Source: Poecilobothrus nobilitatus | Taxonomy: Eukaryota; Arthropoda; Insecta; Diptera; Dolichopodidae | Assembly: GCA_947095535.1 (NCBI GenBank) | Contig: OX352772.1 | Location: 121,726,225-121,790,224 of the forward strand | DNA: 64,000 nt | Reading direction: 5' to 3' | Shown here: positions 22,934 through 34,301 of the stretch, piece after piece | Layout: the number at the start of each line of letters is the position of its first letter | Numbering within the stretch: the stretch's first letter is position 1 | The notes under the pieces: model-generated | Told to the model about the DNA's origin: nothing | The model's input: only the letters and a program-made list of their open reading frames with translations | The model's database searches: none | Translations under genes and position numbers: made by a program

Positions 22934-23973
22934 TTGTGGCGTACGGTGTCTTAATTGACCGTTATGCGAAACTAAAATTTTGCAATTTTGACAGAAGTTA
23001 GATCTTTGAAAATAAGTATGAGTCATTTCAGAAATTTTTTTTGTATCACCCCCCGTTTAGGAGCTGTAAGGGGTCAAAAACTGAAAATTTTTTATTTTTA
23101 ACCACCTGTAACTTGAATACCTGTTAAAATTTTTTTGAAGTAATACACAAAAAATAAAGCTTCAACATTATACTCTTATTTCTTAATAAATTTTTTTAAT
23201 AATATAGGGTTACTTTATAATTGACGAAAGTGTTACTTGATTTCTTCAAATTTTCTAACAAATTTCTTTAACGAATTTTTTGCATTTTGTTTTACTCAAT
23301 AATTTGAAATTGTTGAAGATATAATGCGTAGTACAAAAAAATGTAAATAAATAAACAACATAACGGTTGCTTGAAGAATTTTTATTTATATGATGTTGAT
23401 ATACATACATACTTATATAATATCATGTTTATTTACATATCGTATATGTCACTAATGAATGAATGATAAGAGTATAGATGTATATTATATAGCGCCGTAT
23501 TTACATACATACATATATGTATTTTATTGTACTTATAAGAAATTATTCTATGAATGGAAATATTTTTAAACAAATATTGCAATATATGGCGATATACTTA
23601 TAACAATATAAATATATGTTGTACGCATTAATATAATATAATATTTAAAATTATATTTACTATTTTGTACTTAGTAAATTTAATATACATTTACCGCTTA
23701 GTATTAAATGGTACTATAGAATATTTGAAAAAGTTTTGGATTGATAATCGTTATGTGGAAGGTTAAAATCTGCTTTTGAAGAATGTATAAACAAATAGTT
23801 TGAATATATGTACAACCCATAGTTCTAGAAATTATAAAATTCACCCAAATTATTTTAAAATACTAAAATATTAAAAAAATAATATTGTAAGCAGAGTGAC
23901 AGGCTGTGAACATATTAATGGTTCGTACGGGTATCTAAAAGTTGACAAAGGCAACTGTATTCTTTCTCGTTTT
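22934..23973 (+). mobile_element. Helentron-like repeat F1, partial, inverted
   Basis: Reverse complement of about 21290-22390. It starts inside the element (GTGGCGTACGGTGTC) and runs to the hairpin end (GGCAACTGTATTCTTTCTCG, about 23951-23970). It lacks the GACGGAC end. With the preceding copy it forms an inverted pair with roughly 1-kb arms. Confidence 0.85.
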
Positions 23974-24671
23974 GAAATAAACTTTTTTATCCTTATATGA
24001 ATTGATTTTTCAAAAATTTTGGAAATTGAATTCAATATGGAAATTGGTTTATAATTTCCACATTCATTTTTTGAACTATTTTTATGAATCGGAACTATAT
24101 ATGCTTTAATGAATCTAAGAATGTTCCTTCCATAAAGCATTTATTGATCAATTTTGCTATAGGTTGTTTGATGATGTTAACTAATTCTTGTAAATCCTTT
24201 AATGTAGTTTTATCTAGTCTTGGAGCTGAATTTCTGTTTAACTTCATAATCATTTTATAAATTTCTGTTTCCGTAACTAATAAAACTAAGATTTAGTTAT
24301 TTCTTTTATGTTGAGCAGAATTATTATCTACTTTATTTTTTTATTCCTTTAATAACGGATTCTCCTACTTCATTTAACGTGTTTGTCGTTTCATTTTCAT
24401 CCTTTGCCTTTGCCTTTGCTATTACTGTCATGAACTGTAATTGCGGCTTACCAATCAAATAAAAAAATTTTGCTAGGAATCCCTAATTTTTTGAAGATGT
24501 TCTCTGTGTTTATTGTAGGTGTGTTGTCTATATGCTGCTAGGTCTTTTTGTACCTCTTTACTAGAGAGTCCTATACTTTTATGATATTGGCAATATAATT
24601 CACTCAGTTGCTGATAATTCGTTGGTAATCTTTGCTGATTTATTAATACTTTGATGTTTGTTTTCGTTATA
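23974..24671 (-). pseudogene. Non-LTR reverse transcriptase N-terminal fragment
   Basis: Minus-strand reading gives KLNRNSAPRLDKTTLKDLQE, INKCFMEGTF and GNYKPISILNSISKIFEK (about 24010-24250), the first conserved RT blocks of a Jockey/R1-superfamily element. Upstream, 24473-24671 reads a helical, basic linker (RLPTNYQQLSELYCQYHKS). Frames are broken by stops. The RT is cut at 23974 by the F1 pair. It belongs with the gag-like relic at 25295-27070. Confidence 0.75.
24656..24671. repeat. Left copy of a 16-bp target-site duplication
   Basis: GTTTGTTTTCGTTATA, identical to 25279-25294. It flanks the 607-bp insertion between them. Confidence 0.9.
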
Positions 24672-25278
24672 GGTAGGTAGGTAGGTATGGTGGTGACCTT
24701 CACGATGCTGCGTGAAGGCCTCAATTAGCACTAGATTGCGCCATTTTGATACCACTGCACTCATGTGACCCGTGTTTTTAGATTGTTTGCGGTTTTATAT
24801 CCAACCCGAGCGGTTCAGATACAAGATCAGTTCTTTGATTTTGTGTTCAGAAAGCTCGCTGAGGTTGTGGAAGAACGGCTTGCCGAGTTAGAGAAGTCTG
24901 GCTCCAGCTAGGGCCGGACATCTGCAAAGAAAGTGTTCCAGATTCTCACTTTCGTTTGCTTCTTTGCAGCTCCTGCATGAGGTGTTGTGTGAGATTTCTA
25001 ATTTGGCCGCATGCGTGCCCACTGGTCAGTGGCCTGTGATGATTGCCACTAGTATGGCTATGTCTATGCGGGATTTGGATATCAACTCGATTGATCTCCT
25101 TTTGTTGTATGTGGGCCACAATGTTCTAGATATGGTGCAATTGCTCAGATTACTCCACCTATTTTGTGATTTCGCTATATACAAAGAAAGGATCCGTTCC
25201 TTGATGGTACTGATTGGGCAACTAACTCTCCGGTAACTTTCCGGGAGTTAGTGTTCTGAGTAGCTCCTTTCTTTGCTA
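24672..25278 (-). mobile_element. 5'-truncated non-LTR insertion (RNase H end and C-terminus)
   Basis: Minus-strand translation of about 24870-25170 gives RWSNLSNCTISRTLWPTYNK, ITGH, a zinc-knuckle CRSCKEANESENLEHFLCRC and a C-terminal tail. This is the end of an RNase H-bearing LOA/I/R1-type element, a relative of the fragment at 18860-19697. The 3' tail on the minus strand is ACCTACCTACCTAC. A 16-bp target duplication brackets it exactly. One in-frame stop follows ITGH. Confidence 0.88.
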
Positions 25279-25294
25279 GTTTGTTTTCGTTATA
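25279..25294. repeat. Right copy of the 16-bp target-site duplication
   Basis: GTTTGTTTTCGTTATA, identical to 24656-24671. Confidence 0.9.
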
Positions 25295-27070
25295 CCTTCA
25301 TAACAAATATCTTCTTGGTCATGGATAAATGATAAATATGATCTTGAAATATAATCTTACATTATTGTATATTCCATAATCTCGCAATCTTGATAATATA
25401 TATGTACTGTCACCATTTTCAACCGCTCTCTTAGTAAGTTTAACTATTGGAGGAACCATTGGTTTTGAAAAACTTTTATTTACAACCTGTGAACTGCTAT
25501 TATATGAAACATTTTCCACTTATAGTATTTCTTCTTTGTTCCAGTTCTGATATTTGGACACTACCTTTGTTAGATTCGAATTGTCTCTAGTGCTAACGTT
25601 TTCTTTACTATAATTAATTTCAACTATTTTTTACTATCATTAATTTGATCTATTTCATCTTATTTATTTACTATTATAATTATTATCATTATTATTATTA
25701 CTATTATTAATTTCATCTCTATTATTACAAGATTCATTCCTACAGTTAATGTTTTATTATTAATATTATTCCTAACATTATTATCGTTGTTATAATTTTT
25801 ATCAATAATGCTTCTATTTTTATTATTATTACTAACTTTTTTATCATTCACTAAAATTCTATTTGTGTTTGACCAAAATTTAGGAATATAAGTAAGTATG
25901 CTAACGTGGCTTTTCTTATGATTTGTATTACATATTTTAGAGTTCTTATTTTCATTTATAACACACTTTGGATCATTATTGATTTCTTCATTAATATCTA
26001 TCAAACTAACTAACAAACTAGATAAATGAAAATGAAATACATTGGACTTATTCGATTAGGTATTTGACATAAGGTCATCCACTTTTATGTACTTTAGTTG
26101 CTAGTAACCAATTGTTTTTTTTAAACCTATTTTATTTTGATATACAGGACATAGTCTACTCAAAGTTTTGTGGTCAATATCTAAACCTAAATTAAATTTC
26201 TGATTATTTTTTATCCATTTATTTATTTCTTCCTTCTTACATTCACATTGTTTTTATGTTACTGATGGCGCTTAAGACACTTTTCATTATTTGCCCACTC
26301 AGTCGATATATGGTTGAAACCCGTACATTTGAAACACCTCGTGACATTTATAGCATCAAACACTTAACATCATTCCCATCCTACGCACAATTTTTTCGCT
26401 GCCAGTATTTTGGGGAAAAATTCCTTGTCTACATCAACAATCACATTGTACATTTCTTTATTATATTTCCTTATAGTATTTACTTTAATAAACTTCAGTT
26501 CGGTTAATTCCATTAATGATTTTGTTTCCTAAGTTTTTCTATTATTTCCACTTCGTTCATTTTATTATTCATTGCACTATTTCAAATCTTGGCTTAATCT
26601 CTTTCGGTATCCTTTCTTTCAAATTCTTTCTCTAGCTCAATTTTAATTGTTTCCCTTTCTTTTTTTGTTAGTTCATTTTTTGGTTTACTTTTCGGCTTAA
26701 CAACTAATGGTAGTTGTTTTTTCATATTTATATTTGAAACACATACAGTATTTTTTATGATGTCAGCAAATGATATTTTTTGACCTATATTTGAATTTTT
26801 TTCCATAATTAATTTGTTGCATATCTCATCATTTTTTTCCACTGGCTTTAAAAAAGTTTCATTCAATTTATCACTTTGTGATTTAAATACCTCAGTAATT
26901 TGTGCCTTTTTTTCCAATTTTTTTCTTTGCATTGAACTGATTTCTTCAAGTCGCTTTCTATAACTTGACTCTATTGCAGTAAGTAAACTTTTCATCTTTT
27001 TTCATTTTTTTCTATAGCTGCTTCGATATCTTCTTTGTATTTTTTCAAATATTCATTGTATTTTACCATT
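25295..27070 (-). pseudogene. Non-LTR ORF1 (gag-like) relic, with decayed downstream part
   Basis: The minus-strand frame 26594-26995 is highly charged and helical, probably a coiled coil (SSMQRKKLEKKAQITEVFK), ending KKERETIKIELEKEF. It is preceded in another frame by MVKYNEYLKKYKED (from 27067). Further down (26250-26520) are ELTELKFIKVNTIRKYNKEM and a zinc knuckle, RCFKCTGFNHIS, with CLKRH and CKKEE following. This is the gag-like ORF1 of a Jockey/R1-superfamily element. The part at 25660-26016 becomes Asn-rich and ends in an ATT microsatellite. Positions 25295-25519 are coding-like but unrecognised. Many stops. Confidence 0.7.
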
Positions 27071-27339
27071 GCCCTTTCCATATTTTATACAATTAAGTCC
27101 ACATTCTGGATATATTGAATATCCAACTATCCATCCCCGAACATGCAAATGCTTATTGATATGTTTTTTTTGCAAACTCATTCTAATCCGGTTTCTCCCT
27201 TTATTTTTGTTTTGCACTTATGGCCTTTGTGTTCAATTTATTACAATTTTTTTTTTTATAAAAAAGGAAAACGCTGACTTAGTTAATTTTAATTCAATTA
27301 ATTATTCGTATTTTAAGTATTTTTAACCGTACAATAAAA
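27071..27339. other. AT-rich spacer, no assigned feature
   Basis: Lies between the gag-like relic and the BEL/Pao fragment. Minus-strand reading shows short stretches that could be a degenerate upstream part of ORF1, but nothing is diagnostic. Confidence 0.4.
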
Positions 27340-27925
27340 TACGTCTGAATCATTAAACGTTCAGAACACGACTGTGTTAATTTACTTGAAATAACACTGT
27401 GTTAAATTCTTTAAAAGTAATTACTGTATTATTCAGAATTCGTTTCAAGTGATACTTCGTCGCGCTTCCCACAAACCTCCAAAATGTGTGGATGAAGTGA
27501 AATGTAAGTGCATTGTTTTCCAAGAGTTCAGCGACTGCTATATTTAAATTATGCACCATTTTTTTATTTTGTCTCGTAATAATGTTGTTAGCACCAACGA
27601 AGTTTGTGCCATTGTCGCAATAGATATTGCTACATAAGCCTCTTCTCGCATAAAATCTTCTGAACGCTGCTATGAAACCTTCGGATGATATGTCGCTCAC
27701 TAATTCTAAATGTATAGCCATTGTGGCCATACATAAGAGTAAGGCAATGTAGGCGTTGTATTCGGTTGAACCTCGGAATCGATGATATTTTATTTCAAAA
27801 GGACCACAATTGTCCAAGCCTGAATTTCAAAATGGTCTTGCTATTTACACGAGCTCGTTGGACAAATTCCCCATAAATTGCTGGCGTATTTGAGCCTTTT
27901 GCTTGAAACAAGGGAGACATTTTTC
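27340..27925 (-). pseudogene. BEL/Pao retrotransposon integrase fragment
   Basis: The minus-strand frame 27377-27817 matches a BEL/Pao integrase core: CGPFEIKYHRFRG, CMATMAIHLELVSDISSEGF and IYCDNGTNFVGANN (second catalytic Asp). It continues upstream to 27922 as CLPCFKQKAQIRQQFMGN and ARPF with two in-frame stops. The C-terminal part reads KYHLKRILNNTVITF. It is cut at about 27925 where the P-element-like copy begins, so the P-like element or its duplication came later. Confidence 0.9.
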
Positions 27926-29940
27926 TATTAAACCAAAGATTATATAAGTAGTATAAGATGTCCATTACGAACAAAATTTTGTCACACATTTTTTTTATTA
28001 GTGCACCCATTGGTAGGTGCAGCACCATGTGTCCAAAGATTTGTGTTGCTGCAACAATGTACCCAAATGCTTACTAAGTTACAATTTGTGTCAGAGGCTA
28101 GAGCTAACTTTGTACACAGATTGTATTAGTTTTTTATGTATGCATAATATCTATGTGCGTTAGTATTTTATTTGATATTATATTTATTATTTAGTTTATT
28201 ATATGTAAATCAATTCTGGTGTTCCTAAAATTTAATATTCAAAAAATAAAATTTCTCAGTGGACCGAAAATAAAAATTTGGAAATATTTTTAAATTATGC
28301 AGATAAAGATATTTATTTTTTTTTAATATTATTTAATATTCAGACAAAATTATTATTTTATTTAAATTATATTTTTATTTAAATTTTCGAGTCTACTTGT
28401 TTGACTAGAAAATATTTTGACTGTAGCCCAACGACAATGTTTTCGTAACAATACAGTTAATAAAAATTTTAAAATTGATATTTTACGCTCATAACAGGGG
28501 TTATATTTATAAATTTTTTATGTCTAAAAATATCTTGAAAAACAGCACAGTGTATTTGACATACTTTAAAAAAAACTATCTGATGGTGTATATAATTTAC
28601 CGAAATCAAAAGATTTAGCATAATTTTCGGCAATAATCAAAAATTCAGATGGACATGTTAAAACTTCATCTGGTTTTCTGAGTATTTCTTCACGTAGTTC
28701 ACAAGGACATTTTGAGAGTTTATTAAATGCTATATAGCCTGCGAATATATGAAAGGTTAATATTTGTTTAGTAATTTTCAAATGAATCATTTGCAAATAT
28801 ATCTTCATTTTGAAATTGTAATGTTTCTAAAGATATTTCAGCTGCAGCATTTTCTGAATCTTTGTCTGCTTCATTTGCAAAATTTAAATCGCTTGCATCT
28901 ATCTCAATTGATCATCAGTGTCTGCAAGACAATTTGTATTTTTATCATATTGAAGTAAATTGCAGGATAAAACTTTTGATAGTAACATATTTATTTCATA
29001 AACTGAGAGGTTTCTATTGTTTCCGCCTTTAGCTCTTAGTACACCAAACAAGCTTTTCATATATTGATTTAACCTTTTTGTAAAGAGAAAAAATGTTCCA
29101 TCTATAGAGTTCAAAATATGATCAAAAAGAAGCATTGTGCACTTAAAGTTGTTGTTGTGATGCATTGTTGCATCCCTTTCAAGCAGTATACCGTAACATA
29201 AGAATAGTACAGTTTCTACTTGTTTTATGTATTCCTGAAATTCTTTCATAAAGTGATAAACTGCGTTGTTCCTTTTTAAAGCATATTTGTAAGCATTGCT
29301 ATCAATTAAAGTACAACTATTCATGCAATCAAAAATTTTATTTACCATTTCTATAAATTTTGCAGTAGAACAGGCTTCGACCTTAGAGCTTTTTTTGTTC
29401 TGATTACATTCCACAATCGTGTTTATGTCAGAAGCAACGGAACGGCTAAAAACTTGGGTGGCAAATGAGACTTACATTTTGTCAAATGTATTAGGATGAA
29501 TATGTTTGTCTGTAAGCTTAGGACACATTTTGGTTACTTTTCCTTTTTCTAGCTCAAACAACTCAACAACACAATCAAAATTGAATCATAAAATGCGAAC
29601 ACCTTGATATTATTATAATAAAAAAATGGCATCTTTAAAGCGACACCTAATAAACTAAAACATTTTCTGTTTTTTGATCCCTGGTCGCATACAACTCCTT
29701 CTACTCTAAATCCCATTGAATCAAGAAATTTTATATTTTGCTTGATTCAAACTGCATACTTTCCAATTTCTATTTTTTTTTAAATCCATGATCTATATTT
29801 AGTTTTTATTAAAATTATTTTAAAGTGCTTATTTTGAATTTAAAAAATTGTATTTAAGTTTCAAAAATAAACTGATTTTTTTATTTTATTTAACATACAA
29901 CGAAATTTTACGTATATTAGGTTGAATATTGTATAACAAT
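27926..29940 (-). mobile_element. P-element-like transposon relic, copy 1
   Basis: A non-coding 3' part (27926-28560) is followed by the transposase C-terminal half (28566-29790, minus strand). The left end starts CCAAAGATTATATAAGTAGT (about 27933). The right end is truncated at about 29940 against an F3 5' block. No THAP DNA-binding domain and no recognisable 5' end are present. It is nearly identical to 32330-34270. Confidence 0.85.
28566..29790 (-). pseudogene. P-element-type (THAP9-like) transposase, C-terminal half
   Basis: Reading the minus strand from 29790: GFRVEGVVCDQGSKNRKCF and GVALKMPFF (catalytic-core region), then a deletion or frame break, then PKLTDKHIHPNTFDKM. A TAA stop comes next, then VSFATQVFSRSVASDI. 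The 171-residue frame 28899-29414 has FLFTKRLNQYMKSLFGVLRA and KGGNNRN, a hallmark of P-element transposases. An acidic linker follows, then, after a frameshift, the frame 28566-28808 (FAGYIAFNKLSKCPC). The enzyme would cut and paste the element, but this copy cannot be functional. Confidence 0.9.
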
Positions 29941-29944
29941 AATA

Positions 29945-30153
29945 TATTTTTTTTATGAGAGCTACCCATGGTTTAAATTATTTTTCTCTATCTTTAACGG
30001 TATAGAAGTTTTGTAAACAGACGGACAGACGGACAGACTGACAGACGGAAAGACACATTTTTTCAAAATTTTTTTGGAAATGTGCTAAAAATGTGTGCAT
30101 TGTATAATGTATACATATAAAAATTTGCTATTATTGGAATGCGTATTCGTAAA
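29945..30153 (-). mobile_element. F3 Helentron-like repeat, GTCC-tract end only
   Basis: Contains a GACGGACAGACGGAC tract (about 30019-30050) and GGAAATGTGCTAAAA. Nearly identical to 18630-18858 up to the shared boundary GCGTATTCGTA. The body of the element is missing. Confidence 0.75.
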
Positions 30154-31267
30154 TATTCTAATGAAATTCGTCGCTTCCATTGAGGTATGTAATATAATAT
30201 GAAAAATGATTTGAATTTTTATTTTAAAAATTGAATTGTAAACCAATAAAAAACAAGTACCTACATATGTATGTACTTTTGAAATTTTTTTAAGAATAAA
30301 ATTTAAGGGTAGATTTTTTAAATTTGTAATAAATGTACAAAATAATTTTCATGCAATTAACAAAATTATTTGTTGCATCAAAATTAATATTATGATACAT
30401 ACATACATATGTACATTATTTATGCATCACAAATTCAATAATATTGCACTTTTTTCATTCAAATTAAATATTTTTTTTCTTAAAAATTTGTTAAGAATTA
30501 GAAATCTGATTGCTGAAAATAGAGTACCACTACTATTATATATGTACTTTTTTACTATTTACATATGTAGTAATTGTGTATGTGACAAAGTTCAAACCAT
30601 ACTAGAAAATATTTCGCTAGTCCTTAAATTTTATTTTTAATAAAATTTCAAACTTATTTGTTTTTAACTGTGTTAATCAACATTTTTTGAATAAAATTTT
30701 ATGTATAATAGATTCAAAACTTAGTTTTTATTCTTATCCATGCTTCTTATACACGCATATTATTATTTAATCTTTCCTCCTATAATAATTTAGTTCAATC
30801 AATCTTGATATGCACATGTGTTTTGTATTAGGATTTAGCAAAACACAAAATATATAGGTACAATATTTTTATGTTGGTAAATTATTTTGTTTTAAAACAT
30901 TTGTTTATGATTTAAATCCGAATATTTCTTGTCAACATTCTTTATTGCATATTGAATATGCATGGCTTTAAGAGTAGGTTAAAAGCTATGTCGAACTCAA
31001 ACTTCATGTAAAAATCCGCCTAGGTATTAGTGACTATGGATATAGTTAATCACCTACACTATAATCACCTAATCGGCTGATTATAGATGTACACTCAAGC
31101 CAAGGTGTGAAGGTAAACCGTGCCGAGGGCTGAATAGTACCAAGTGTATAAAGATGGTATATGGTCTCCTTGAGGCACCAGGCGCCACGTCAATTTCTAG
31201 GTATACGGGGATCACAAATTTCAAATAATAAGAAATTATAATAAAAATGTTCTAACTTGTTCTTCAA
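30154..31267. other. AT-rich DNA with a GC-richer island at 31010-31215
   Basis: Nothing coding. The island (about 31010-31215) contains ACCGTGCCGAGGGCTGAAT and CACCAGGCGCCACG. It stands out from its surroundings but matches nothing I recognise. It could be a 3' UTR fragment of a retroelement. Confidence 0.4.
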
Positions 31268-31996
31268 TTTTTCAATAAAAATTTTTCCTCCTTTTCAACT
31301 CGAATAAATTTAAAAACTTTTGCAGTCCATACTCCAAATAAACAAAATTCCTTTTTTGTTATATGTAATTGACCTTGAATTTGATAAAAGTAGTCATGTG
31401 TTCGAGTATGGTTGGGATTAACGTCCGCGTCCGATTATAATGAAATTTATTATAACGGAACTTCGTAACGTTACCAACATTTCATAGAACACCACTTTGA
31501 CCTACAAAGTCATTTGAAGGTCAAATTGATTATTTGAAAATCTTCCTATTATTTTGTAGTATTTTACTTTAACAGTTATATTTTTCGTCTAAGATGGTAT
31601 ACGGGAACCATTTTCATAATTATAGAGCATAATACTATCCTTAATATACAACTTATTTCGTCTTAATCGGTGCTACCGTTTTTAAGATATCGTAGTTTCA
31701 AGTGAAAATTTCGATAAAAAAAAAAATTAAAACTTTCAAAAAAACCACTATACATGTAAAATTTTCAAAGACACCCTATATGTATTACTATACGGTTAGA
31801 AAAGCTCTTTTCAACTTCTTTTCAACGGTATATAACAAGTATGGTAAGACTTGGCAAATAGTCCTACCACAGAACACAAATGAAATTGAAACAAGAATTT
31901 TAATAAAAAATACATTTCCATACTTGATTTCTCATACATTTATTTTACCTCTTTGTTTTTTGTTGAAATTTGTAAAATAATTGCAATTAGAATGGA

Positions 31997-32205
31997 TTTT
32001 AGAGTTGGATTCAAAATCAGGATTGCCGCTTTTTCCAGAATATTTATACATATATATATACGTGAGATTCTGAATTAGGAGGAATTTTGGAGTTGGATTC
32101 AAAATTAGGATTGACACTTTTTCCAGAATATTTATACATATGTATAAGTGAGATTTTGAATTAGGAGGCATTTTAGTGTTGGATTCAAAATCAGGGTTTC
32201 AATAA
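31997..32205 (+). repeat. 87-bp tandem repeat, second array
   Basis: Same unit as at 20362-20570 (GTTGGATTCAAAATCAGG ... CCAGAATATTTATACATA). Confidence 0.8.
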
Positions 32206-32906
32206 TTTGTTTACCGGGAGTTTACCACTATTTTTAAATTTTTATTTTTTGCAATATGCATGTAAAAAATTAAAAATAAACAATAGAAAAAATTACTGTA
32301 AAAATTTATCATAAATTTAAGTCTATTAAACCAAAGATTATATAAGTAGTATAAGATGTCGCATTACGAACAAAATTTTGTCACACATTTTTTTTATTAG
32401 TGCACCCATTGGTAGGTGCAGCACAGATTGTACCCATTGGTAGTGTAACTTTGTACACAGATTGTATTAGTTTTTTATGTATGCATAATATCTATGTGCG
32501 TTAGTATTTTATTTGATATTATATTTATTATTTAGTTTATTATATGTAAATCAATTCTGGTGTTCCTAAAATTTAATATTCAAAAAATAAAATTTCTCAG
32601 TGGACCGAAAATAAAAATTTGGAAATATTTTTAAATTATGCAGGTAAAGATATTTATTTTTTTTTAATATTATTTAATATTCAGACAAAATTATTATTTT
32701 ATTTAAATTATATTTTTATTTAAATTTTCGAGTCTACTTGTTTGACTAGAAAATATTTTGACTGTAGCCCAACGACAATGTTTTCGTAACAATACAGTTA
32801 ATAAAAATTTTAAAATTGATATTTTACGCTCATAACAGGGGTTATATTTATAAATTTTTTATGTCTAAAAATATCTTGAAAAACAGCACAGTGTATTTGA
32901 CATACT

Positions 32907-34131
32907 TTAAAAAAAACTATCTGATGGTGTATATAATTTACCGAAATCAAAAGATTTAGCATAATTTTCGGCAATAATCAAAAATTCAGATGGACATGTT
33001 AAAACTTCATCTGGTTTTCTGAGTATTTCTTCACGTAGTTCACAAGGACATTTTGAGAGTTTATTAAATGCTATATAGCCTGCGAATATATGAAAGGTTA
33101 ATATTTGTTTAGTAATTTTCAAATGAATCATTTGCAAATATATCTTCATTTTGAAATTGTAATGTTTCTAAAGATATTTCAGCTGCAGCATTTTCTGAAT
33201 CTTTGTCTGCTTCATTTGCAAAATTTAAATCGCTTGCATCTATCTCAATTGATCATCAGTGTCTGCAAGACAATTTGTATTTTTATCATATTGAAGTAAA
33301 TTGCAGGATAAAACTTTTGATAGTAACATATTTATTTCATAAACTGAGAGGTTTCTATTGTTTCCGCCTTTAGCTCTTAGTACACCAAACAAGCTTTTCA
33401 TATATTGATTTAACCTTTTTGTAAAGAGAAAAAATGTTCCATCTATAGAGTTCAAAATATGATCAAAAAGAAGCATTGTGCACTTAAAGTTGTTGTTGTG
33501 ATGCATTGTTGCATCCCTTTCAAGCAGTATACCGTAACATAAGAATAGTACAGTTTCTACTTGTTTTATGTATTCCTGAAATTCTTTCATAAAGTGATAA
33601 ACTGCGTTGTTCCTTTTTAAAGCATATTTGTAAGCATTGCTATCAATTAAAGTACAACTATTCATGCAATCAAAAATTTTATTTACCATTTCTATAAATT
33701 TTGCAGTAGAACAGGCTTCGACCTTAGAGCTTTTTTTGTTCTGATTACATTCCACAATCGTGTTTATGTCAGAAGCAACGGAACGGCTAAAAACTTGGGT
33801 GGCAAATGAGACTTACATTTTGTCAAATGTATTAGGATGAATATGATTGTCTATAAGTTTAGGACACATTTTGGTTACTTTTCCTTTTTCTAGCTCAAAC
33901 AACTCAACAACACAATCAAAATTGAATCATAAAATGCGAACACCTTGATATTTTTATAATAAAAAAATGGCATCTTTAAAGCGACACCTAATAAACTAAA
34001 ACATTTTCTGTTTTTTGAGCCCTGGTCGCATACAACTCCTTCTACTCTAAATCCCATTGAATCAAGAAATTTTATATTTTGCTTGATTCAAACTGCATAC
34101 TTTCCAATTTCTATTTTTTTTTAAATCCATG
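32907..34131 (-). pseudogene. P-element-type transposase, C-terminal half, second copy
   Basis: The frames at 33240-33755 (171 residues) and 32907-33149 (80 residues) encode the same residues as the copy 4341 bases to the left, with no indel between them. The same TAA stop precedes VSFATQVFSRSV and the same frameshift precedes FAGYIAFNKL. The two copies were therefore made after the gene was already broken. Motifs: KRLNQYMKSLFGVLRAKGG, CPCELREEIL. Non-functional. Confidence 0.9.
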
Positions 34132-34301
34132 ATCTATATTTAGTTTTTATCAAAATTATTTTAAAGTGCTTATTTTGAATTTAAAAAATTGTATTTAAGT
34201 TTCAAAAAAAAACTGATTTTTTTATGTTATTTAACATACAACGAAATTTTACGTATATTAGGTTGAATATTGTATAACAATATATTTTTATAAATTAGTA
34301 A

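Larger units (their letters stand above)
31268..34290 (-). mobile_element. P-element-like transposon relic, copy 2 (longest)
   Basis: Joins the non-coding repeat shared with 19698-21289 to the transposase part shared with 27926-29940. The left edge is AATAAAAATTTTTCCTCC and the right edge is where an F1 repeat starts (34302). Internal deletion around 32425 compared with the other copies. No clear terminal inverted repeats at these two edges. Confidence 0.8.

Noticed and set aside
25660..26016. Distinct 118-codon Asn-rich gene
   Set aside because: It is continuous with the gag-like relic's decayed end and an ATT microsatellite.
28566..34131. Intact P-element with THAP domain
   Set aside because: Both coding copies start mid-protein, have the same stop and frameshift, and no C2CH THAP module lies upstream.
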